From: Ignavibacteriota bacterium
GTDB taxonomy: Bacteria; Bacteroidota; Ignavibacteria; UBA10030; SZUA-254
DNA: 41,366 bases
Assembly: GCA_016209795.1 (NCBI GenBank)
Contig: JACQVI010000118.1
Coordinates: 1 to 41,366 of the forward strand
Direction: 5' to 3'
A program made the translations under genes and the position numbers. A model generated the notes under the pieces. The model made no database searches, had not been told where the DNA came from, and saw only the letters and a list, made by a program, of their open reading frames with translations. Shown one piece after another: positions 34,585 to 41,366 of this stretch (position 1 is the stretch's first letter; each line of letters opens with the position of its first letter).

Positions 34585-35871
34585 ATGGTCAGAAGATTCA
34601 TCTATTTATTGCTTATGATATTGATACACTCGAACTACACAATGGCACAGCTTGACCATTTTGTTGTTCAAGATGTGATCGGTGGGGAGATCTCCACGCA
34701 GTCCGTGGGAATACCGTTGTACATTGCAGTACTGGCAAAGGATACAATGAATAATACAGTTACCGATTTTACCGGCACCGTGAATATTACGTCTACAGGG
34801 ATACTTTCTGCTGGTGGAGGAACAACAGAAAATTTCCTCAATGGTGCGTTGGATTCACACATGGTTATTTTTTCAAATGCAGGAAACTTTACGATCACGG
34901 CAACCAACACCGATGGACCTGAAACTGGAACGAGCAATTCGTTTTTAGTTAATAATCCTGTTCCAACAATGACGAGTATTTCACCAATGAGTAAGACTGT
35001 GGGTGAATCAGGATTTGTGTTAACTGTAAACGGAACAAATTTCGTGGACAGCTCCATTGTTCAGTTTAATGGCTCGAATAGAACCACAACCTTCGTCAGC
35101 AGCACGCAACTAATCGCTGCTATTCTTCAAAGTGATCTCACAACTAAGGGGACATTCCCGATTACCGTTAGTAATCCATCACCGGGAGGTGGAACATCTA
35201 ACGTACAACCATTTACGGTGAACAATCCGATTGTCAACGTTAAACTACTTTTGCAAGGTCCTTACAACGGCAGCGGAATGAATACAACATTGAATAACGA
35301 TGGGCTTATACCACTTAATCAACCTTACAATACCCCACCATGGAATTACGCTGGTACTGAAAGTGTTACAGTGATTCCTAACAATGTTGCGGACTGGGTG
35401 CTTGTCGAATTACGCAGTGGAACTACCTCCTCGACAACGGCTGCACGACGAGCAGCATTTATTACCAGTGATGGATTTCTCGTCGACACGGATGGAACGA
35501 GTCCGGTGGAATTCTTCAATGCTTCCGCTGGCAACTATTACATTGTTATTTGGCATCGTAACCATCTTGCTATAATGAGTGCAAATACAATTGTAGTGAA
35601 CGATACAACGACGCTCTATGATTTCACAACAGGAGTTTCAAAATATTTTGGCAATGATGCAAAAAGTTTACATGGAGGAACATTTGGTATGTATGCGGGA
35701 GATTTTTCTGTCGATGGATTCATTGATGCTGCAGATTTTGTAGGACCAGATAACGATGTTTTTCTCAGTGGGTACCGACGTTCAGATCTGAATATGGACG
35801 GATTTATTGATGGATCGGATTTCGTGTATCCGGATAATAATGTGTTTAAAGGGACTAATGTTCCAAATTGA
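34585..35871 (+). CDS. Secreted IPT/TIG protein with C-terminal dockerin-like repeats
   Basis: The 428-aa product has a signal peptide (FIYLLLMILIHSNYTMAQ, cleavage probably after TMA). A filamin-like beta domain comes first, then an IPT/TIG domain (TSISPMSKTVGESGFVLTVNGTNF, about 130-215). A domain with LLQGPYNGSGMNTTL and YYIVIWHRNHLAIMSA follows; I have seen this in secreted proteins of related bacteria. It ends with two EF-hand-like calcium loops: DFSVDGFIDAADF and DLNMDGFIDGSDF. The latter resemble dockerin repeats. The frame opens at a TTG (34576), but ATG 34585 begins the signal peptide cleanly. No type IX C-terminal sorting domain is seen. It is adjacent to the giant repeat protein that may carry a cohesin-like N-terminal domain. 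Confidence 0.8.
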   Translation: MVRRFIYLLLMILIHSNYTMAQLDHFVVQDVIGGEISTQSVGIPLYIAVLAKDTMNNTVTDFTGTVNITSTGILSAGGGTTENFLNGALDSHMVIFSNAGNFTITATNTDGPETGTSNSFLVNNPVPTMTSISPMSKTVGESGFVLTVNGTNFVDSSIVQFNGSNRTTTFVSSTQLIAAILQSDLTTKGTFPITVSNPSPGGGTSNVQPFTVNNPIVNVKLLLQGPYNGSGMNTTLNNDGLIPLNQPYNTPPWNYAGTESVTVIPNNVADWVLVELRSGTTSSTTAARRAAFITSDGFLVDTDGTSPVEFFNASAGNYYIVIWHRNHLAIMSANTIVVNDTTTLYDFTTGVSKYFGNDAKSLHGGTFGMYAGDFSVDGFIDAADFVGPDNDVFLSGYRRSDLNMDGFIDGSDFVYPDNNVFKGTNVPN

Positions 35872-35957
35872 TATAGGATTCGATGCAACAAAAAATTACT
35901 TTCAGTAAATTCACAAATTTTTACCTATATGAGACTTTTTGAGATATGGAGTTAACT

Positions 35958-38900
35958 ATGCCGAAGCTTAGTATATACACTCTGATGGCAATTGTTCTAT
36001 TGGCATTTTCACAAAATGTAAATGCGCAGATTCCCACCTACCAGCTCACTCTACAGAATGATATTCTTGTAAGCGAGACTATATATGAATTCAATATCTT
36101 TATAGAACGAACTGGTGGTGGTATATTTGAACTGGCTTCCCTCCAATCTATTTTCACATTCAACACGGCAATATCAACAGGGACGCTGTCGTTTACAATC
36201 AATCTCGGTACATCAGAATTAGATGAGTTACAACAACCTACCAATCTTAGATTGTCAATAAGTGGGAATGAGTTACGTATAGCCCCCAATACACCGCCCG
36301 GATCTGGAAACGGCACAATAATCCCATTAAATACAAAATTACGTGTTGGGAGGTTTCGCCTTACAAGCTCAGTATCTTTTTCAAACCAAAGACCTAATAT
36401 TGTGTGGAAGAATTCTACCAATCCGTTTACTAAAGTTTTTGCGTACGTTGATGGTAGCAACACAGAAATTACAGACTCTACCAGTCACATCAATTTGCTC
36501 ACTAATCCAAAGCTTGCTCCATTGACAATTACGAGTTCTTCACCTCTTCCAAATGCTACGGCGGGAGTAGCGTATGCAGAAACGCTGAAGGCATCTGGTG
36601 GAGATCCGCCCTATAACTGGTCAATTACTTCAGGATCGCTTCCGAGTGGATTGACGCTTTCTTCAGCAGGGGTAATCAGTGGAACAGCAACGCTTGCCGG
36701 GACGAGCAACTTCACAGCCCGAGTTACTGATGTCCTATCCTCAAGCACGTCTAAAGCATTCTCACTCACCGTTGTTGCTAACAATGCCACACAAGTGGTT
36801 TTCATTCAACAACCAACAAATGCCGTCGCCGGCACCACGATTAGCCCACCAGTCACGGTACAATTACGAGATGCTTTCGGAAACAATGTTTCTTCTCTTG
36901 GAGTTGGAATCACATTAACACTTTCTTCTGGCACTGGCACACTGTATGGTACAACCACCCGCACGACCAATAGTTCTGGTCTTGCAACTTTTGATAACCT
37001 GAGCATCAATCTGGCAGGATCAAAGAATCTCACTGCCTCGAGTGGTTCAATAACCCCTGCAGTGAGCAACGCTTTTACAATTTCTGCAGGAGTGGCAACC
37101 CAGTTAGCATTCGTGCAGCAACCAACGAACACAACAGCAGGTGCAGCGATTAGTCCACCTATCACTGTGCAGTTGCGTGACGGCTTTGGCAATGATGTTG
37201 CTTCTTTAGGTGTCTCGATAACTATGACACTCTCTTCAGGAACAGGCACACTCAGTGGAACAACAACCCGGTCAACGAACAGTTCTGGGTTGGCAGCTTT
37301 CAATGATCTCAGTATTAACTTGGCGGGTTCCAAAAATCTAACAGCTTCCAGTGGTTTACTCACCTCAGCCTTAAGCAATCCGTTTTCCATCACTGCAGGG
37401 AGCGCAACACAATTAGCATTCGTCCAACAGCCAACCAACACCACTGCAGGCTCCACAATCAGTCCGCCAGTAACAGTTCAGCTCCGCGATGCTTTCGGCA
37501 ATAATGTTGATAGTTCTGATGTTGCAATTACAATGACACTTTCTTCTGGCACAGGAACTCTTAGCGGCACAACATCGCACCCAACGAACAGTTCTGGCCT
37601 TGCAACGTTTGATAATCTCAGCATTGATCTTGCAGGATCAAAAACACTCACAGCATCCAGTGGATCGTTAACGTCTGCAGTCAGCAATAGTTTTTCCATT
37701 TCGTCGACTTCAGCCACACAATTAGCATTCGTTCAGCAACCTACAAACACACAGGCTGGTGCTGCAATCACTCCCTCGGTGACTGTGCAGGTACGTGATA
37801 CCTTTGGTAATGATGTTGCCGTCTCAGGAGTTGCTATCACCATGACACTTTCATCGGGCACTGGAATTCTTAGTGGTACAACAACGCGAACTACGAATAG
37901 CTCAGGGCTGGCATCCTTTAACGACTTGAGCATCAATTTAGCGGGATCAAAAAATCTCACTGCTTCCAGCGGCTCCCTCACTCCTGCGGTGAGCAATGCT
38001 TTTACTATCTCTGCCGGAACTGCATCACAGTTAGCCTTCGTGCAACAGCCAACGAATACTGTTGCCGGGACTACGATCAGTCCTGCAGTGACAGTCCAAT
38101 TACGTGATGCTTTTGGCAATGATGTTGCCGCATTGGGTGTGGAAATCACGTTGACACTTTCCTCAGACACAGGCACACTCAGCGGAACAACAACTCGTTC
38201 AACAAACAGTACCGGACTTGCTACATTCGATGATTTAAGTATCAATTTGATGGGCTCAAAGAATCTGACTGCCTCCAGTGGTTTATTGACCTCTGCAACG
38301 AGCAATGCTTTCATAATTTCAGCGGCAAATGCTTCACAGTTAGCATTCATTCAGCAGCCAACAAACACAGTTGCAGGCGCCATTATTAGTCCTTCGGTCA
38401 CAGTCCAATTGCGAGATGCTTTTGGCAACGATGTTGCCTCGATTGGTGTAGCCGTGATCATGACACTATCTTCAGGTACCGGCACACTCAGTGGCACTAC
38501 AACTCGGTCAACCAACAGTTCCGGACTTGCAACTTTCGACGATCTGAGTATCAATCAACCAGGAACAAAACGATTCACCGCTTCAGACTCTGGTTTGACT
38601 TCTGCTATCAGTAATGAGTTCACGCTCACAACATATACTATTACTGCATCAGCGGGATCGAATGGAACAATTGTGCCATCGGGAGATATCTCAGTTAATC
38701 ACGGTGCCGATCAAACATTTACCATCACACCAAACACCGGTTACCATATTGCAGATGTCCTTGTTGATGGCAATTCTGTTGGTGCAGTTACAGCTTATAC
38801 GTTTGACAGCGTTACGACTAATCACACAATCAGTGCAAGTTTTGCTCCAAACTCGTTATCAATTACGGTTCAAACCAACCCATCGGGAAAAACGATTATT

Positions 38901-41366
38901 GTTGACAACATAGTGTATACAAGTCCCGTGACATTCACATGGCTTGCTGGAACAACTCATACCATTGAAACAGATAGCCTCCAAAATGTTTCGACTGGAA
39001 CTCGTCATACATGGACAAGCTGGAGCGATGGTGGAACTCGCAAACACACAGTCTCACCTCTGGTGAACACGACGTACACAGCAAACTTTAAGACTCAATT
39101 CTTCTTGACGATGACTGCGAATGCTGGTGGAACTGTCAGTCCACCCAGCAGCTGGTATGATAGTGCTCAAGCTGTGACGATTTCGGCAACGCCAAGCAGT
39201 GGTTATAGCTTCGATGGCTGGAGCGGCACAGGATCTGGTTCATACACGGGATTTGCAAATCCCCGGACAATTACAATGAACGGACCAATCACTGAAATTG
39301 CCAATTTTGACCTCAATGACGTTCTCATCACGGTGCGCACGAACCCACCTGGCAGATCGTACCGCGTCGACGGAACAACGTATACTGTGGAACGCACATT
39401 CTCGTTCCTGCCTGGATCAACACATACACTTTCTACCGATAGCATACAGGCTCAAACCGCAAGTTCTCGGTACATATGGACGAGCTGGAGCGATGGTGGC
39501 ACGCGATCTCATACAATCATTGTTCCCAGTACTGATTCAACGTACACCGTAAACTTTAAGACGCAGTTCTTCTTGACGATGAATGCATCTACAGGAGGCA
39601 CCGTCACTCCTGCCAGTAACTGGTACGACAGTGCGCAGGTTGTCTCCATCAGCGCAACACCAAATGTGGGATACACATTCAGTGGTTGGAGTGGAAGCGG
39701 AACAGGATCGTATACAGGACCAAACAATCCTGCCAGTATCACAATACGTAGCGCGATTACGGAAACTGCTAGTTTCACGTTATTCCCCATCCAGGTTACA
39801 GTACAATCAAATCCTCCCGGTAGAAGCTTCATCGTGGACGGAGTAGCGTACAGTAATTCACAGACTTTTACCTGGTCTGCCACGGAGAGCCACACCCTCT
39901 CGACAACAACTCCGCAAACTGGAGATTCAGTAACGAGATATTTGTGGAGCAGTTGGAGTGATGGCGGTGCGATGACACACAGTGTGGCACCTATAACCGA
40001 TACGACGTTCATCGTCAACTTTACAACCCAATACTTCTTGACGATGATTGCAAATACTGGCGGAACCGTCAGTCCTGTGAGCAATTGGTATAACAGTGGA
40101 CAGGTAGTATCAATTTCTGCCACACCAAGTAGTGGTTATAGCTTTAGTAGTTGGACAGGCACGGGCACGGGTTCGTATACCGGACCAAACAATCCGGCAA
40201 CCGTGACCATGAACTCCCCAATCACTGAAACTGCTAACTTCACACTAAACTCGATTCAGGTGACCGTGCAAACCGTTCCCTCAGGCCGGACTGTTATTGT
40301 TGACGGAATAACATACACTAGCCCGAGTACATTTATCTGGGTAGCAAATTCAAGCCATACAATCTCTGCAGATAGTATTCAAAGTGGAACAAGTGGCACT
40401 CGCTATGTATGGAGTAGTTGGAGCGATGGTGGCACTCGCACACACACAGTCGCACCCTTAGTTAACACGACCTACACTGCAACGTTCAGAACTCAATACT
40501 TCCTGACCATGGTTGCAAACCCTGGTGGAATAGTGACACCATCAAATGACTGGTTTGATAGTGGCGAAAATGTAACGATCACGGCTATACCCAATAGCGG
40601 CTTCAGTTTTAGCAGTTGGACTGGATCAGGAACCGGTTCATACACCGGCACTGGTAATCCACGAACGATTACAATTAATGGTCCTATAACTCAGATTGCA
40701 AACTTTACTCAAAACCCTTATCAGGTAGTCGTGCAGACGAACCCACCTGGCAGGACATTCAGAGTCAGCGGTCAAAACTACACAACACCCCAAACATTCA
40801 GTGTCCCTCCGGGGAATAGTCTCTCGCTTTCTATTCCAGTCAACCCACAGAGCGGACCTACCGGAACCCAGTACGCCTGGAGGAGTTGGAGCGATAGCGG
40901 AGCAATCTCGCATACGGTTACACCCATCAGTGATACGGTGTACACCGCCTTCTTCACGACACAATTCTTCCTGACGATGAACGCTGGTACGGGAGGAACC
41001 GTTAGCCCCGCCAGCAACTGGTACGATAGCGCTCAGGTCGTTACACTTACTGCTACACCGAATACAGGCTCGGGGTATAGTTTCAGCGGATGGACAGGCA
41101 CGGGTAATGGTTCCTATACAGGTCCTGCTAATCCAGCAACAGCGACGATGCAAGGTCCTATTACTGAGACAGCAAGTTTCACTCAATTCCCAGTCCAAGT
41201 GGCCATCACGACCAATCCTGTGGGCGATTCGATCATGGTCGATGGGACCAAGTTCCTCAGTCCTCAGACATTCACCTGGACATCCGGATCAAGTCACACC
41301 ATCGAAACCGACAGCATTCAACTTGTTAGTGAAGGCATACGGCACGTCTGGAGTAACTGGAGCGAC
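35958..41366 (+). CDS. Giant secreted repeat protein, 3' end beyond window (partial)
   Basis: ATG 35958 (GGAG 7 bases upstream) begins a frame open for all 1803 codons to the window edge. The product has a signal peptide (LMAIVLLAFSQNVNAQ). An N-terminal beta domain of about 140 residues follows, with YQLTLQND, FELASLQSIFTF and GTIIPLNTKLRVGRFRL, perhaps cohesin-like. Next is one He_PIG-type Ig domain (PPYNWSITSGSLPSGLTL), then six 103-residue invasin/filamin-like units (36789-38642), a single divergent InlB-like unit, and five full plus one partial 155-residue composite units (38862 onward). Each composite unit pairs an IVDGITYTSP segment with a WSSWSDGG box and GGTVSPASNWYDS. Such architecture is typical of surface adhesins or matrix proteins. 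A sorting tail, if any, would lie beyond the window. Confidence 0.9.
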   Translation, partial: MPKLSIYTLMAIVLLAFSQNVNAQIPTYQLTLQNDILVSETIYEFNIFIERTGGGIFELASLQSIFTFNTAISTGTLSFTINLGTSELDELQQPTNLRLSISGNELRIAPNTPPGSGNGTIIPLNTKLRVGRFRLTSSVSFSNQRPNIVWKNSTNPFTKVFAYVDGSNTEITDSTSHINLLTNPKLAPLTITSSSPLPNATAGVAYAETLKASGGDPPYNWSITSGSLPSGLTLSSAGVISGTATLAGTSNFTARVTDVLSSSTSKAFSLTVVANNATQVVFIQQPTNAVAGTTISPPVTVQLRDAFGNNVSSLGVGITLTLSSGTGTLYGTTTRTTNSSGLATFDNLSINLAGSKNLTASSGSITPAVSNAFTISAGVATQLAFVQQPTNTTAGAAISPPITVQLRDGFGNDVASLGVSITMTLSSGTGTLSGTTTRSTNSSGLAAFNDLSINLAGSKNLTASSGLLTSALSNPFSITAGSATQLAFVQQPTNTTAGSTISPPVTVQLRDAFGNNVDSSDVAITMTLSSGTGTLSGTTSHPTNSSGLATFDNLSIDLAGSKTLTASSGSLTSAVSNSFSISSTSATQLAFVQQPTNTQAGAAITPSVTVQVRDTFGNDVAVSGVAITMTLSSGTGILSGTTTRTTNSSGLASFNDLSINLAGSKNLTASSGSLTPAVSNAFTISAGTASQLAFVQQPTNTVAGTTISPAVTVQLRDAFGNDVAALGVEITLTLSSDTGTLSGTTTRSTNSTGLATFDDLSINLMGSKNLTASSGLLTSATSNAFIISAANASQLAFIQQPTNTVAGAIISPSVTVQLRDAFGNDVASIGVAVIMTLSSGTGTLSGTTTRSTNSSGLATFDDLSINQPGTKRFTASDSGLTSAISNEFTLTTYTITASAGSNGTIVPSGDISVNHGADQTFTITPNTGYHIADVLVDGNSVGAVTAYTFDSVTTNHTISASFAPNSLSITVQTNPSGKTIIVDNIVYTSPVTFTWLAGTTHTIETDSLQNVSTGTRHTWTSWSDGGTRKHTVSPLVNTTYTANFKTQFFLTMTANAGGTVSPPSSWYDSAQAVTISATPSSGYSFDGWSGTGSGSYTGFANPRTITMNGPITEIANFDLNDVLITVRTNPPGRSYRVDGTTYTVERTFSFLPGSTHTLSTDSIQAQTASSRYIWTSWSDGGTRSHTIIVPSTDSTYTVNFKTQFFLTMNASTGGTVTPASNWYDSAQVVSISATPNVGYTFSGWSGSGTGSYTGPNNPASITIRSAITETASFTLFPIQVTVQSNPPGRSFIVDGVAYSNSQTFTWSATESHTLSTTTPQTGDSVTRYLWSSWSDGGAMTHSVAPITDTTFIVNFTTQYFLTMIANTGGTVSPVSNWYNSGQVVSISATPSSGYSFSSWTGTGTGSYTGPNNPATVTMNSPITETANFTLNSIQVTVQTVPSGRTVIVDGITYTSPSTFIWVANSSHTISADSIQSGTSGTRYVWSSWSDGGTRTHTVAPLVNTTYTATFRTQYFLTMVANPGGIVTPSNDWFDSGENVTITAIPNSGFSFSSWTGSGTGSYTGTGNPRTITINGPITQIANFTQNPYQVVVQTNPPGRTFRVSGQNYTTPQTFSVPPGNSLSLSIPVNPQSGPTGTQYAWRSWSDSGAISHTVTPISDTVYTAFFTTQFFLTMNAGTGGTVSPASNWYDSAQVVTLTATPNTGSGYSFSGWTGTGNGSYTGPANPATATMQGPITETASFTQFPVQVAITTNPVGDSIMVDGTKFLSPQTFTWTSGSSHTIETDSIQLVSEGIRHVWSNWSD
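36789..38642 (+). repeat. Six tandem 309-bp repeats encoding Ig-like units
   Basis: Copies begin at about 36789, 37098, 37407, 37716, 38025 and 38334, spaced exactly 309 bp (103 codons). Each encodes LAFVQQPTN, AG..ISP..TVQLRDAFGN, LSSGTGTLSGTTTR, NSSGLATFDDLSIN and TASSG segments; the last copy drifts after GTKRFTASD. The constant unit length with drifting bases suggests amplification with purifying selection on the domain size. Minus-strand open frames over this region are by-products of the repeat. Confidence 0.95.
38862..41366 (+). repeat. Five and a partial tandem repeats of about 465-474 bp
   Basis: Copies begin at about 38862, 39327, 39795, 40260, 40725 and 41199, giving spacings of 465, 468, 465, 465 and 474 bp; the last is cut by the window edge. 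Each copy encodes TVQTNPPGRT, VDG.TYTSP.TF, SHTI..DS, RY.W.SWSDGG, NTTYTA.F.TQFFLTM, GGTVSPASNWYDS, S.TPSSGYSFS.W.GTG.GSYTG and ITETANF. The second half is InlB-B-repeat-like and the first half PEGA-like, by resemblance. Confidence 0.9.

Noticed and set aside
35872-35957. Possible terminator or promoter between the dockerin-like and giant genes
   Set aside because: Short AT-rich gap; no stem of useful length and no convincing -35/-10 pair. The GGAG site before 35958 is clear but was recorded with the gene.
36806-38554. Long minus-strand open frames (216, 79, 205 and 67 aa) across the giant gene
   Set aside because: They mirror the 309-bp repeat on the other strand, begin and end in phase with the unit, and carry no recognisable fold. 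They arise from repeated codons, not a gene.
39203-41198. Minus-strand open frames over the second repeat family (up to 204 aa)
   Set aside because: These are shadows of the second repeat; no start signals or domain features support them.

Overview
The window looks like a chromosomal exopolysaccharide (capsule or surface-glycan) locus from a member of the Bacteroidota/Ignavibacteria/Chlorobi (FCB) group. This is inferred from three things: a PorV/PorQ-like outer-membrane protein, secreted proteins with IPT/TIG, dockerin-like and He_PIG/InlB-type repeats, and moderate-to-low GC with sparse but occasionally clear Shine-Dalgarno (SD) sequences. No rRNA, tRNA, CRISPR array, insertion sequence or integrase is visible. 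Gene density is very high; the only stretch over 300 bases without a gene is the divergent regulatory region 1771-2279.

Layout. 1-1770 (minus strand): a terminator, a PorV-like barrel and a Wza-type export lipoprotein. 1771-2279: divergent promoter region with two palindromes. 2280-13011 (plus): the core polysaccharide machinery, namely a Wzz/GNVR chain-length protein, a degenerate CpsD/BY-kinase-like ATPase, a previously unlisted 55-aa two-helix membrane protein (4487-4654), an O-antigen ligase/polymerase-like protein, an FkbM methyltransferase, a WecG/TagA glycosyltransferase, a Wzx flippase, a GT4, a polysaccharide deacetylase and a FemAB/CelD-like acyltransferase. 13012-34182 (plus): an unusual tailoring cassette in which nearly every gene abuts or overlaps the next. 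It holds two paralogous GT4s, an AMP-ligase relative, an RraA-like aldolase, three ATP-grasp ligases, an Ldh2-type oxidoreductase relative, a 2OG/Fe(II) dioxygenase-like protein with a PqqD-like tail, a DD..LHD membrane protein, four further FemAB/CelD-like proteins, a bipartite Cys/Trp-motif protein, two spermidine-synthase-fold proteins, an eight-cysteine YkgJ-like protein and a membrane GT2. 34189-34563: a lone CheY-like receiver. 34585-41366: two secreted proteins, one ending in dockerin-like calcium-loop repeats, the other a giant repeat protein that is open for all 1803 codons to the window edge.

How it may work. The core genes fit a Wzx/Wzy-type pathway: a lipid-linked repeat unit is built by glycosyltransferases, flipped, polymerised, length-controlled and exported. 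The second half looks like an add-on that makes or activates a small acid, amino acid or peptide and attaches it to sugars through ATP-grasp and FemAB-like steps. This is inference. Several cassette enzymes appear to have lost canonical catalytic residues: the AMP-ligase A10 lysine, both Ldh2 signature histidines, one SAM-type glycine motif, and the Walker A' of the BY-kinase homologue. The chemistry may therefore be non-standard, or the proteins may serve as scaffolds. This cassette is the best candidate for an undescribed system in the window. Family names are from memory of motifs; no database search was run.
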